A stretch of DNA of 64,000 nucleotides from the NCBI GenBank assembly GCA_024803745.1, contig JANJXV010000024.1:21551927-21615926 (forward strand), written 5' to 3'. Position 1 is the stretch's first letter. Every line of letters starts with the position of its first letter. Below, piece by piece: positions 22,972-34,620 of this stretch. The notes under the pieces are model-generated. The model searched no databases. It had not been told where the DNA came from and was given only the letters and a program-made list of their open reading frames with translations. A program made the position numbers and the translations under genes. Source of the DNA: Megascapheus bottae. Taxonomy: Eukaryota; Chordata; Mammalia; Rodentia; Geomyidae.

Positions 22972-23219
22972 GACCAGGCTTTGGTGGTTCATGCCTGTGA
23001 TCCTAGCTACCCAGAAGGCTGAGATGTGAGGATCAAAGTTTGAAGCTAACCTGGGCAAGAAAATCTATGAGACTCTTATCTCCAATTAACCACTAGAAAA
23101 CCTGAAGTGGAACTGTGGCTCAAAGAGATAGAGTGCTAGCCGTGAGCAACAGAGCTCAGAGACAACATGGAGGCCAAGAGTTCAAACCCCCTGACCACCA
23201 CCAACAATAACAAGAAAAA
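22972..23219 (+). mobile_element. B1-like/Geo composite SINE
   Basis: Left half: ggtggttcatgcctgtgatc and ctagctacccagaaggctga. Junction: tctccaattaaccactagaa. Right half: gagtgctagccgtgagcaac and aagagttcaaaccccctgac, then an A-rich tail. Near full length. Confidence 0.8.
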
Positions 23220-23639
23220 AGGATGATGAATCCCAGGAATTGAGGGAGAGTGGGTAGGATGAGTAGGCAGAGCTCAAAAGATTTTTGTGTCAGTGAAAAT
23301 CTTCTATGTTATATTACAATGGTCACTACATGGTACTATAAATTTATCCAAGCTATAACATGAACAACAGGAAGAGTGAACCCAAATTTAAACTATATGT
23401 TGATTAAAATGGTAGTGATCGTGACATGTCAGTGTAGGCTGATCATCTGTAACACCAGTTCCACTCTCATGGTGGTAGGTGTTGGTAATGGGGAAGCTGT
23501 AGAATGACCTTTCTTTCAATTTTATGGTGAACCTGAAATTGTTCTGAAAAATAGTGTTTAAGAGCTTTCACAAAGGAGAAAGAAAAGAAGACTTTTTTTT
23601 AATAAAAATAAAACAGTAGAGTTTTTATATTTCTATATA

Positions 23640-24060
23640 AAATTTTATTTTTATTTTTTTTATAATTTTTAAAATTTATTGTCAGGGTATGTATTGAGGG
23701 GTTATAGTTACATTTGTCAGTAGGTGCATACTTTTGACATATTGATACCTCTTCTCATGTTTTTGTCCCCATTTCTCTCCTCCCACCCCTCCCAATCATC
23801 TCATTTCTCCCCTTCCCTTCCCTATTTCAAATAAACAAATAATCGTGTATACAATATGCTAGGTAATAAAGTCAGTTATAATAACCACATGAGATTAACC
23901 ATTAAGGAAAAAAAGAAAAGAAATAACATCGTACATTAAGAACAACAATCACAAAGATAAACCTCTTGTTTCCATATTCTAGAATTCATTTCATTTAGTC
24001 TCATCCTTTATGACCTTATGTGCATAGCTTAAATTCTTTATTTTTTATTTTACTTATTTA
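23640..24060 (-). mobile_element. LINE-1 3'-end fragment
   Basis: attgtcagggtatgtattga, ggggttatagttacatttgt and cccttccctatttcaaataa recur in reverse L1 tails at 42715 and 47030. The last part reaches tcatcctttatgaccttatg. Confidence 0.65.
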
Positions 24061-24063
24061 TTT

Positions 24064-24254
24064 ACGCCAGTCCTGGGTTTGAGCTCAGGGCATGAGCCCT
24101 GTCCTTGGACTTTCTCAAGGCTAGAGCTCTACCACTTGAGCCTCAGCACTACTTCTGGCTTTTTTTTTTCTCTGAATTTGGTACCGAGGATCGAACCTGG
24201 GTCTTTGTGGATACTAGGCAAACACTCTACCACTAGGCCAAACTCCCGGCCCTA
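24064..24254 (-). mobile_element. IDL-Geo SINE, full length
   Basis: gccagtcctgggtttgagct, tttctcaaggctagagctct, accgaggatcgaacctgggt and ctctaccactaggccaaact give both halves in reverse. It lies 40 bases from another copy in the same orientation. Confidence 0.9.
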
Positions 24255-24291
24255 TTTTACTTATTTATTTATTTATCTATTTATTTATTTA

Positions 24292-24478
24292 TTTTCCAGC
24301 CCTGGGTCTTGAACTCAGGGCCTGAGCACTGTCCTTGGGCATTTCTCAAGGTTAGCACTCTACCACTTGAGCTACAGCACCACTTCCAGCTTTTTCTGTG
24401 TCTGTGGTACTGAGGAATCAAATCCAGGGCTTCATGTTAAGCAAGCACTCTACCACTAGGTCAAACTCCCAGCTCCTC
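24292..24478 (-). mobile_element. IDL-Geo SINE, second of a tandem pair
   Basis: Same layout as the copy just left of it (ccagccctgggtcttgaact through taggtcaaactcccagctcc), separated by a TTTA-rich spacer. Both are oriented minus. Confidence 0.88.
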
Positions 24479-25783
24479 CACTTTTTTTTTTTTTTAAATA
24501 ATGTGATATTCCTCAGAGTCCTCCAGGAAAGTGGAATTAAAAGACAACAGTACAGTTGGGTGGGATGGTAATAATTCTCACCATTTGCTATACCTTGGAT
24601 TAAATCATCAGCTTAAAAACTAGGCCATCTGGGTTCTATCTCCAAATATCTAGTCTTTCTAGCCTAGAATGTAGGTTAGGTATTGACATTTTGAAAGTAA
24701 AATTCGTAAGTAATTTATTTGTATAACTAACAGTGAGGATCACTGTCTTTGAGGGAAGCCTTTGACAATACTGGTGTCTCCAAAGAAAAAGATGTCAGAT
24801 AAAGTTATAGAATTTCTAGCCATGGTAGATGAGAAAAAGGCTAATCTGTTTGGGAAAACAGAAAAAGAATTAGATATATCAAGACCCAGTACCTGAAATG
24901 AGAAAGCAGGTCTCCTGTAGCACCCACAGCAGGAAGAAATAAGGCAGAAGTGAGTGAGCCACCACAAGGTTGAAGTCTTTCAGCATTTTAATGTCTTGTG
25001 TTCAAATTTCTCTTTTGAGTGTTTTGGAAGTTGTCTTGAGGAAAGCCTGTCAGGCTAGTTCCTATACAGGAATCAAAGATCGTACAATCTTCCCCTTTTG
25101 ATTAGGTTTTTCTGCCAGGTTCCTTAACTAGATCAACGAGATATTGTCTAGCAAAGCAAATAGCGCAGTCAGAAGGTGAACAGGACACCCACTGAGCACA
25201 GAGCTCCATCACCTCTCCTAAAGCATGTGGAAGTTCATTGGAAATCCTTGTCTTTACAGACAAATTGACCGTTATCTATTGGATCCATTGGCAGTTGAAT
25301 GCAGTGTCTTTTGAAGCTGGAGTTACGAACATTGCTGTTCTGAGCTTTTCTTTTCTAATTTCATGCTTCCACACAAAATGTGCCATTTGAAAATGATATA
25401 ATTTCCATAGTAGCAAATACTTTGAACTATTATAAAAAGCACCATTGTTTATCGCCAGGTTAAAAGCCAGCCATACTGTCTTGAGATTTAGAGGGGACTT
25501 CAGAAGTGGTGACTTCTCATGGTTTAGGTCATACTGAGCAATAATAACAAGCCACAGTATAGAAAGGGATTACCCTGCAAACCTCACCTTTCTAATTTGT
25601 ACATTACCCCAAACCAACCTAAGGAATCAAGACTAGTATGCTTGTCTATCTCACTTGGAGAGCTTTAATCATTATATTCTTTTATGAGTAAAACAATGGT
25701 TATTAAGCAGAGAGGCTTCCAGGTTGTCTTAGAGAGAAATTGGAATGCTCAACATCAGCCGCATAGTCATTTGACCTCCATCC

Positions 25784-25828
25784 TCAGCAAAGTATCTTGG
25801 GAACTACCCTGTGGGGTGTCCATACCTT
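25784..25828 (-). pseudogene. TAS2R38: Untranslated remnant of the TAS2R38 C-terminal tail
   Basis: Directly after the premature TGA, in the same frame, fourteen codons read KVWTPHRVVPKILC and then TGA. Human TAS2R38 ends LKVRADHKADSRTLC. The length, the KV start, the shared H and the LC end agree, so this is the former tail cut off by one nonsense codon. Confidence 0.8.
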
Positions 25829-26782
25829 TCAGCTGTTCTGAGCCCAGAGAAGAATAGTCTTCACTGCCCTCCGCAGCTTGGCACTGCCTGAGATCAGGAT
25901 GGCTGCGTGGCCAGTGGGACAAGCTGCCATCACGGCTACACAAACCATCACCCCAACCTTGATGCGCCATAGTGTCAGTAACGGCATGGAGAGGAGAGCA
26001 GCACAGAAGGAGAGCACATAGAAACAGAGGAAGGAGACCAGAGATACGAGGGCTTTGACATGAGCTTCCAGGCTGGGGTCCCCATGCTCTCTGGTTTGGT
26101 ACTTCATTGTCCTCAAGTGACTTCCCAGGGAGAAAATCAACAACCCAGATGAAACCAGAAAAGACACAAAAGGAGGGATAGACATCACATTGCAGAAGAG
26201 AAATGAGTAAAATAAATGGAGTTTTGAAACCTGCACATTGCGTTCTGTATCGTTCAGGGGTGACCCAACTGTGGTGAAGAAGTGAGCTCTGCTAAAAAAG
26301 TCCCACATGCAGAGGAAAGCACAGATGAAGGAGGAAAACAAAGCACCCAGAATTATCTGGGAGATCTTCCTGGAGACCCAGCGTGTCAAGGAGAGCAGGA
26401 AGGGGCGAGAGAAACGGGCAATCTTGGAGCAGTAGAGGAGACTGAGGCAGGCAGCGAACCAGAAGCTGACTTGGTTTGTGATCATCCAGAGCATGAGGAT
26501 GGCTTGGTAGCTGTGGCTCAGTGTCTGTTGGATCTGCTGGAAGAAGGTGAGGTAGATGGTATTCAGAAACAGCAGCCCATGCAGGAAAAGTCGCGTGATG
26601 CTCAGGCACAGTATCACAAGGTCACAATTGTTCAGTGGCTGCTTCTTTACCACATCCCCCAAATTCACCAAGACAATGAATGCATTGACCAGGATTCCCA
26701 CTACAAACTCCAGAAAGGAAAGCACCAGAAACACAATCTTGGCTTCAAAGGACACTGTTAAGGGCGGAGTCATGGTCAGCAT
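25829..26782 (-). CDS. TAS2R38: Bitter taste receptor type 2 member 38, C-terminal tail truncated
   Basis: Single-exon class T (TAS2R) G-protein-coupled receptor; in human it detects thiourea compounds such as PTC and PROP. The start [15 protein letters not shown] aligns with human MLTLTRIRTVSYEVR; an ATG 12 codons upstream is in frame but has no counterpart and is probably not used. Seven hydrophobic helices are present. Family landmarks include CLSLLYCSK (residues 112-120, TM3), IPPF with FLVSSGLL (TM5), MKYQTR then [11 protein letters not shown] (third cytoplasmic loop) and HAAILISG with AKLRRA (TM7). A sequon NDT lies at 177-179 in the second extracellular loop, where one residue is missing relative to human. 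The ORF stops at 317 residues against 333 in human. The TGA replaces a leucine codon at the start of the cytoplasmic tail, and the old tail remains in frame after it. The helices are intact, so the receptor may still work. Confidence 0.96.
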   Translation of the reverse strand: MLTMTPPLTVSFEAKIVFLVLSFLEFVVGILVNAFIVLVNLGDVVKKQPLNNCDLVILCLSITRLFLHGLLFLNTIYLTFFQQIQQTLSHSYQAILMLWMITNQVSFWFAACLSLLYCSKIARFSRPFLLSLTRWVSRKISQIILGALFSSFICAFLCMWDFFSRAHFFTTVGSPLNDTERNVQVSKLHLFYSFLFCNVMSIPPFVSFLVSSGLLIFSLGSHLRTMKYQTREHGDPSLEAHVKALVSLVSFLCFYVLSFCAALLSMPLLTLWRIKVGVMVCVAVMAACPTGHAAILISGSAKLRRAVKTILLWAQNS

Positions 26783-27544
26783 GATGCTTCTTCTCCTGTT
26801 GACTAATGTACTTAACACCTAAAGCACCATCCAGTAGGGAAAGACAAGGGAACCTTTGGAATCAGGTCCTTCCTTTACAGAATATCCATCTCTTGCTCTA
26901 GCTCTGTCCCAGGAGATTACAGAAAAGCCTTCGGCAGGAGCTTAGAGAGAAATGTTGCTTTAGAGTATCTCTTGCATATACAGGGAAGCTTGTAAGAATA
27001 GATGACTGATGGTTTTACCTCTTGGATGATGCAGAAGCTTTTAACAGAGCCAGTTTCCTTTTCCATGGCCTTAGGAGGTTGCAGTACCTCAGCAGGGATG
27101 CAAACAAGATAGGGTCAGCTTTCTAATGAGATAGGATCCAGTTTTGCATGCCCATCTGGACCTGTGAGGGTGGAGGTGGGAGGGAGTAGGATTTGTTTGT
27201 GGGTTTCAAGAGAAATAGAAGCAGGCAAAACAGAGATTCTCAGTGAACAAAGGTCCCACATGTTGTCTCTTTCCATTTGCATTTGTTCCATCTTCTCCAT
27301 GGCACATAGACGTGCTTTAACATGAGCGAGAGCATGGCATTGTGTGGCATCAGTGCTTACAGTTTCATTGATTTTATATGTCTTTGTTGTGCCAGACACT
27401 GTGCTTGGCAAGAGAGGTATTAATCTGATCAAGACTAGCATCTTGCTATCAACAGGGAGGGAAGGGGCCATATCTGACATGGGTTATTCTGTCCCCACTT
27501 TTCCAGTTTTCCACAAAGCAACAATGATCCCAATAAAATACAAC

Positions 27545-27620
27545 TGAGATCACATCATTGCTCTGTTCAAAATGTTCAGGGCCTCTGAAATGAAGTTTCA
27601 CGTTTTAGAAGAAATGTCTA
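27545..27620 (+). mobile_element. L2-like relic
   Basis: The run gatcacatcattgctctgtt, caaaatgttcagggcctctg resembles the L2 segment 'cacatcattcccctgctcaaaa'. Very diverged. Confidence 0.35.
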
Positions 27621-29311
27621 CAAATAAAGTGCTTAGTAATCTTATCATATCCTCATGGAGTATGTCTATAATGAGACCTCTTATATTTTTAACATCCCTA
27701 GGAATGTGTTCTAACAAACATGGCTGCAATTTCTGAAGTCTAGGTTTCTCCCACCTTCAACAACATCAAATATTTGTTAACCTCTGGCCTTCCAGCACCT
27801 CTAATCCTCCCAGGTCTCAAAGGAAACATCAATGGTATTCATGATTGCATCTGAAAAAATCAGGCTTGTTACTCAACAGATGGTAGAAGTAATCATTCAG
27901 ACATTGCATATCCTTATCTGACATTTCCCCCGATCTGGTGCCTCTCTTGCATCACTTGCAAATATTTTAATTTCTCTGCTTTTAGTATGATTGATCTTCA
28001 CACCTTCCTCGGTCCCTTATCCATTTTGTGGAATGAGAGAGAATGGAAGGAAAGGAGAAGTCCCATGGCTCACTCCTCCCTCTGGGTTTCCACCCCTGTT
28101 CTGCTTGCTTAGCCTTGGTGCTTCTTGGGCCTTCTCTACCCACTCTGCTCAGCTTCACTTGAAGGTTCTCTGAGGCTCTGTCTACAGTGTGTATCTTGAA
28201 CAAGGCACTCTTGCGTGAAGGCCTACCTCTGTCACTTTACCCTCTTTCTGATGTTTGCAAGCAGTTGAAAGGTTCAGCCTTTCCCATTCATCTCGGATGA
28301 AATGTCAAGGATGATGATGGGAATAATTTGTGCACAGAATATTGCAAGGTTTACCTTAATGGTCTCACGTGGTATGCCTGGAATGATAGCTCTCTTGGAG
28401 TGATGCCCATTATATTACCATTGTTCTAATGTATTTGTCTTAATCTTCATCATCCAGTGCTCTTTTCTAAATATTCATGTAAAATATTATTGAATGCAAG
28501 AGGTATTTGTAGGAAATTTAAGGTGTGGATGGGGTTGAAACAGATGAGGGAGACCAATTTACATTATACCCATAAACTTACATGTTAAAATGAAACACCT
28601 TTGTACAGCTACCAAAGATAAAAAATAGGCATTTGTGCTGTTTCACTTGTTTCTGCACATCATCTTTTTCATGCTTCCTTTGAAATTCCTTGTTTATTTG
28701 TAAGTTGAGGTACAAATCAGTGACTACTGAAAGTGTTTGCTAGTCCTATTTCATTCTGATCTGTACATCGTGTTATCCTTATAGTTTTTCCATTGTATAT
28801 AATTACAAAGTATTGTGGTTACAGTTAATTCATGGTGACTATCTCATGGGGTCCTCAGCAGAATGTCACCCACTGAATCATTCATTGATTTTTCCTAGTT
28901 CTCTTTACCATACACCAGGTGGCAGTCTTGTACCAAAGCTTTTAATTAAAAGTGGTTGCTTCTTTAAAGATTCTGGATGGGGGGCAAAAAAACCCCACAA
29001 GATCTAGATGGAAACTACTCCACAGTCCATACTGAGCTATGTAACCACAGGGCTACAGCAATTCACATGAAAATGTTAATCTTTATATCAAGAACCAATG
29101 AAATATTTGATTATATATTGATTTCTTAGACACTAAATTGTGCTATTATTTCTCCATAATACAGGATTCTTTCAGAGACAGTAGCTGAAATCCTCTGTGA
29201 TAACCCTTCCCTTATGCAATGGAATGTTTAGGTTGGCACATAATCTCCAGTGTGAATAGCCTTTAGAAATTGGCTGTCTTTTGAAAACTATTACTCAAGA
29301 AGCTAAGAACA

Positions 29312-29533
29312 GCCGGCATGGTGGCTCACGCCTGTCATCCTAGCTACTCAGGAGGCTGAGATCTGAGGATCTCAGTTCAAAGCCAGCCCAGGCACAAAAG
29401 GACATGAGACTCTTATCTCCAATTAATCTCTAAGAAAATGGGAAATGGGGCTTGGCTCAAGGGTAGGGCGGTAGCCTTGAGCTGTAGAGCTCAGGGACAA
29501 TGCCCAGAGTCCAAGCCTCACAACAAAGAAAAA
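29312..29533 (+). mobile_element. B1-like/Geo composite SINE
   Basis: One of the cleanest copies. Left: ggcatggtggctcacgcctg, ctcaggaggctgagatctga, aagccagcccaggcacaaaa. Right: gtagccttgagctgtagagc, cagggacaatgcccagagtc, then a poly-A tail. Confidence 0.88.
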
Positions 29534-30149
29534 AAAATCAACAATGGAACCCATAAGAGGAACAAAAACTAGTAAAAACTTACCATCCCTCTACTTTGAG
29601 AATTCTATAGACCATAGCACTTGGGTTTGGACTTTGGCTGCCATTTATTTCAAGTCATTGGAATTGTATCCCTTGGATTGACTTCTTTTTAGAGTAGTTA
29701 TTAGCTTGATAGTATGTAATTGCAAATGATATCAAATCTCATTCCCTTGAAATACACTAATGGTTCCAATGACCACATAGATGGATATATTACATGACAT
29801 TTATTAAGAAAGAATTATGTTCTAGACTTTGTGAGGGACACTGGAGAATCATTGCTAAGCAAAAGGAATAAGAGAAACTGAAAAGGACCAGGGCTGGTAC
29901 ACACCTCAGGGTAGGGAAAGGAAGAAAATTATACAGTGAACTTTGTAGAACTAAAGATTGTAAGAGATGGAGTCAGTATGGCCACAAGTCCTAGTGGTTC
30001 TAAATTTTAAGGACAAACTGAACAACAATCGAATCTAGAAAGTTAAGTGCCAAGACACAAGGCTAGATTCAACCTCCCATGAACACGCAAGCTTGCTTGT
30101 CAGAAGACTTGTCTTGATAAATGATCTATAGTTTGTTTCAAGTCATGAG

Positions 30150-30437
30150 CTTTTTTTGTGTGTGTGGGTTGCTTGAACCAGGTCTGGGTGTTGTCCCTGG
30201 GCTCCTCAGCTCAAGGCTACTGCCCTACCTCTGGGCCTGGGTGTTGTCCCTGTGCTCTTAAGCTCAAGGCTACTGCCCTACCCTTGAGCCACAGTGCCAC
30301 TTCCTATTTTCTAGAGGTTAATTGGAGATAAGAATCTCAGGTCCTTTTGTGCCCAGGCTGGCTTTGAACCTTGATCCTCAGATCTCAGCCTCAAATCTTA
30401 GCTAGGATTACAGCTGTGAGCCACTTCACCTGGCTCA
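30150..30437 (-). mobile_element. B1-like/Geo composite SINE with duplicated Geo segment
   Basis: The order is reversed: Geo half, then B1-like half (gctggctttgaaccttgatc, tagctaggattacagctgtg). Inside the Geo half, a unit of about 50 bases (gggcctgggtgttgtccctg ... agctcaaggctactgcccta) occurs twice in tandem. Confidence 0.85.
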
Positions 30438-30711
30438 AGTCATGAACTTTTAAAAATTTGTAGTATTTATACGTCTCTAAAAGGAGTAGAGATATATAAC
30501 TATCTGAATCTTTATTGTTACAGATAGACCAAAGTCACAGCTTCATTAGGAATGTTTTAGAATCATATTAGAGAGAAAGTGTGATGTGGAAACAGTTACA
30601 AAATTCCAAAGGCAGATACACAATGGGGACCTCTCAAATGACCACAAAATTTGGTGAAAAAAAAAAAGCCCCACACATCTCTGGGTGCCTGCCTATATGC
30701 ACACAAGCGTG

Positions 30712-30714
<3 letters not shown>

Positions 30715-30745
<31 letters not shown>
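30715..30745. repeat. (CA)n microsatellite
   Basis: About 15 AC units next to other CA-rich text. Confidence 0.95.
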
Positions 30746-30746
<1 letters not shown>

Positions 30747-31159
30747 GAATTCATTTTTTTTCTTTCTGTGAAATGATTCAGTGATCCTAGGAGTTGAAGT
30801 ACAGAATTGCTGCCCTGCCCCAGTGGCCAACTTTAGAGGGTGCTGAGAATCCCTGCACTGGAATAGCATGCTTGAGGACAGGGGCGGGGTGGGGGGGCTC
30901 CTAAAGTGCCTTCAGTCAGAGGAGAGGGCAGACACGAGGATCTCTGGATCCTAACCAGACTCATTGTTCTGAGATATCCTGAGATGGTCCTAAGACTAAA
31001 AAGTTTAGAGGAAAGAGAGATAGTGAGGGAGACAGCGAGAGAGAATTCTTATCTGCCTGGGAATTTGGTAACTTGTTTGAAAGCATGCAAATCCTCTGGT
31101 CTGGGTAAGTATGTGAAACCAAATGATAGTATGGAGAGATCAGCTTGCTTCACGCACAT

Positions 31160-31203
31160 ACACACATATACACACGTATACATATATGTATAGATATACA
31201 CAG

Positions 31204-31248
<45 letters not shown>

Positions 31249-31250
31249 TT
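31160..31250. repeat. (AC) and (AT)n microsatellite
   Basis: A CA/TA mixed run leads into about 21 pure AT units at 31206-31248. Confidence 0.95.
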
Positions 31251-31364
31251 GTCATGATGAGGGAACAAACAGGAAGTAAAACATGAAAGAAAGGATGTCT
31301 TTACTTCCTGCATTTTAAGGCATGTAAGTTTTTAAACCACACTTGTCAAAAGAATATGGATGGG

Positions 31365-31563
31365 TGGGCTGGAAATGTGTCTTAAGTAGTAGAGTGCTTA
31401 CTTAGCATGTGCAAATCCCTGGATTCTATTCCTCAGTACCAAATAAATAGAAAAAGCCAGAAGTGGTGCTGTGGCTCACATTGTAGAATGCTATCATTGA
31501 ACAAAAGAAGCTCAAGGACAGTGCCCAGCCCCTGAGCTTAAGTTCATGACTGGCAAAAAATAA
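31365..31563 (+). mobile_element. IDL-Geo SINE, diverged
   Basis: gtagtagagtgcttacttag and tggattctattcctcagtac (ID-like half) are followed by aagccagaagtggtgctgtg and cccctgagcttaagttcatg (Geo half). It has more mismatches than the other copies, so it should be older. Confidence 0.75.
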
Positions 31564-32568
31564 AGTGTTGAGCAATTAAGGACTGACTGGGGATTAAGAG
31601 TCCATCCCTTAGTTTAGTCAGCTCTGACACCAACACGGAATCTTGTGACCAGGGACACACATATGATCCCTTTCCTCAGCAGGGCCTGAGAGGATGTTTT
31701 AGGTGAAGTCAATAGAGCTGGAAAACCCTGGATGATATTCAGCTATGTCCTGATTTTCTCTAACACAGCTTAGCATAGAACAGTAAGGGGACATTGGGTA
31801 GCACTAGCTTTTTGAGTTTTCTCTCTCTTTGACTAGCCAACATGGAAATTCAAGCCATGTCCAAAGGAGTCTGTGGTCATGTTGATTCCTGGATTGCAGA
31901 TGAGCAGGCAGAAGATCACAGGGGCCGGGGCAGAGAAGAGGCACACATGGCAGAGCCCACACATGGAAGTAAGACATTTACTAAATCTTTTTGAATGTTT
32001 CCCTGGATGTGAGACAAGAACTCATAATCACTACTGTCAAAGGCATCACCTCTACTGGATCTGTCCGACTCTTAGCATCCTCTGCTGGGGAAAGCTTTCC
32101 AGTATAGTAGTTTGTTACTTGGGGGACAAACTCCATTCAAACTATATCCAGTCTGAATGGTTTCTTGTTTCTGCTACTCTCCATACATCTATTTAATTTT
32201 CCTTCTGACAAACAAGTATTTGTTTAAATTCTTCCATCTCTGCCCCAGTAACATTGCATGATCCCACAGACCTAGTATCCAATGAATAGAATCTAATTGG
32301 GAAGTTTGGATCATCTGACCAGAACTGGTTCGACCAGCTTTGACCAGGGGTGGAGGTGTGCAGAGCTACTCTTTGCAAGGAAAGGAAGTATGGAGGACAT
32401 GATAGTCTTTTGTGTACAAGACTTGAGCTTAAAGAAAAGTAGCTATCTCTGAGTGAGGTGGGTAAACTCTGACCATTAATAAGCTGTGAGAATTGGTTTG
32501 GGAGACTTCATAGTGAATGAACTTGGAGTTGGTTAAATGGAAAAAGAAAACATTATAAAAACAAAAAA

Positions 32569-32815
32569 GCTGGATGTCAGTGGTTCAGGACTATAATCCT
32601 AGCTACTTAGGAGGTGAGATAGGAGGATCACGATTTGAAGCCAGCCTGGGAAGGAAATCCCATGATACTTTCAACTCCAATTAATCACAGGAAAAGCCAG
32701 AAATGGTACTGTGGCTCAAGTAGTAAAGTACTAGCCTTGAGCAAAAGGTGCTCAAGGACAGTTCCCAGAACCATAGTTCAAGCCCTAGGACCAGCAAAAT
32801 AAAACAAAACAAAAA
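32569..32815 (+). mobile_element. B1-like/Geo composite SINE, diverged
   Basis: Left: ctataatcctagctacttag and ccagcctgggaaggaaatcc. Right: ggctcaagtagtaaagtact, agccttgagcaaaaggtgct and ttcaagccctaggaccagca, with an A-rich tail. Confidence 0.78.
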
Positions 32816-32924
32816 ATACAATAACAAACATTGAGCTTGAAAAGCAGTTTTGGAATTCTACTGACTTTAGATCTATGAACATTAGATTTCTAGGTCATAA
32901 AAATTAATATGACCTCAAGTATAC

Positions 32925-33060
32925 TATTGTCTATTTGATTGGCCTTTAGTAGGTGATTTTTCCTAGTTTTGGTTTCCTCATTTATAGGTGGGGATTAAAC
33001 GTACCCAAAATACTCAAAAGTATCAAAGATGTGATTCAGATTAAAGCCTTCTGTAAAATA
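32925..33060 (+). mobile_element. MIR fragment
   Basis: ggtttcctcatttataggtg and gggattaaacgtacccaaaa fit the MIR core ('tttcctcatctgtaaaatgggg...'). Confidence 0.45.
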
Positions 33061-33592
33061 CAAGGCGCCAGAGAGTTTTATTGCTATCATAAATATTATG
33101 TACTGTATTATTTCAAACAATTCTCCCCTTGAACTCATGCCTCTGTGTATAACTGCTCTTACCTGAGAGGCAGAGATGAGGAAGAATGAAAGAGTGCTGA
33201 ATAGTAGATATTTCACAAGAACAGGATATGCTGTAATGCTCTGTGTATGTCATTTCTACTCTCACCATCCTCTAAACATTTCTGGGCAAAAAAATTGCTT
33301 CTAATTCACCCAGCTACCCTTCTCCCCTTCTAAGTGGCCTGTGATGTGAAGGATTTACAAGTGGGACAAAGGAAAGAAAATCCCTTGGCTGAAATAAAGA
33401 GGTACAATTTGAAGTTGGTAGACTATAGAAACTGAGAGATCATTTGGATATATTTGGAATGTGCTTGAGGATGTGTAATATGTTGTAATGCTGGGGAAGA
33501 GGTTGAAAAGAGTCACGTACTATAAAGCAATGAGATGGGTCTAGTCTTTTTCCACTGGCCTGTAGAATCAGTTTTGTGTGGTGTACTGTAAG

Positions 33593-33744
33593 GAGAATGT
33601 TCACTTTTTTAATTAATTAATTAATTAATTAATTTTTTTGCCAGTCCTGGGCCTTGAGCTCAGGGCCTGAGCACTGTCCTTGGACTTTCTCAAGGCTAGC
33701 ACTCTACCACTTGAGCCACAGCACCACTGAGAATGTTCACTTTT
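33593..33744 (-). mobile_element. 5'-truncated IDL-Geo SINE with target-site duplication
   Basis: The insert (33609-33728) has only the Geo half, reversed (gccagtcctgggccttgagc, ttgagccacagcaccac), with a TTAA-repeat tail. It is bracketed by perfect 16-base direct repeats, gagaatgttcactttt at 33593-33608 and 33729-33744. Confidence 0.9.
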
Positions 33745-34454
33745 AAAAGAGTACAATGTGTTTTTGCATGTACTTTGCATGTAGTTCGAGAAAAGGAAAA
33801 TATCGGAATTACAGTGACAATACTTATTCCAGCTTCTGGCTTAGCTCTAGCCAAGGGCTAACGACTGAAGATCATGTTAATGAACATCTCTCTGTGGTCC
33901 CTGGTGAAACTCCATTGGGACTTCATAGAGCAGGAGAGGTAATATTCTTCTGAACTCAATATGGAAAGAAGCCAATAGTTCAGCATTTTAAGCTCTATCA
34001 GAGGGCTAACTTGCTCATGTTTATATTTCTATGATTTCCCACCGATATGCCTCAAGATACCAGAGTCTCTATAATTTAGCTCTTGTGTGCTTTTCAGACA
34101 TTGTCTTTAATTTGCCTGTAGCTTTTTGTCAGTCTGTAGCTGATTGTAGGAATTTCAAAAACGGACCCATTGTTCCTTACTTCTAGGCATTGCCGATGCT
34201 GCTCTCTGGGCTTATACTGTCTTTCTTCCTCTCATTCCCTTCCCACTGTGACCAAGTCGGGCCTTTGGTTTGGTCTCTGGGGTTTCCAAGGTGTACATTT
34301 TCTTCCTGATTGCAACTTGCTTCTTGTCTGTATTATAGCTCCTTGGCCTCTTTTATTCTCTCAGCTGTGAGATTAAGGAAGTGTCAATCATAGTTTTATT
34401 TAAGTGAAACTTGATTAGACTGCCTACCTTGGCATTCTGTTTCCATCTTTTATT

Positions 34455-34620
34455 AGTTGTCTAACCTTAGGAAAGTTATTGGCTTCCCGAGTTTTTATAT
34501 TGGGGGCTAACAACAGTCTTAACAGTCCTCATTGGACATTTATAAAGAGGAAATGAAAAATGCACATGACTCATTTAGCACAATACCTAGGCCCACCATC
34601 CATGTTGTTATTCTGGTGGT
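34455..34620 (+). mobile_element. MIR fragment
   Basis: taaccttaggaaagttattg and tgactcatttagcacaatac follow the MIR order (accttgggcaagttactt ... gcacagtgcctgg) with many changes. Confidence 0.4.

Larger units (their letters stand above)
17861..25783. other. Intergenic region between CLEC5A and TAS2R38
   Basis: No gene seen. It holds LINE-1 pieces (20.9-24.0 kb), several SINEs listed separately, and AT-rich unique DNA. Short reading frames across it have no family similarity. Confidence 0.65.

Noticed and set aside
25767..25970. 67-codon frame ending GMDTPQGSSQDTLLRMEVK, overlapping the end of TAS2R38
   Set aside because: It is in a different frame from the receptor. The in-frame read-through is the one that matches the human tail.
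26783..26818. Upstream in-frame ATG that would add 12 residues to TAS2R38
   Set aside because: The extra residues have no match in human TAS2R38, whose start aligns with the downstream ATG.
26282..26822. Plus-strand frames of 159 and 88 codons opposite TAS2R38
   Set aside because: They are antisense shadows of the receptor; no similarity of their own.
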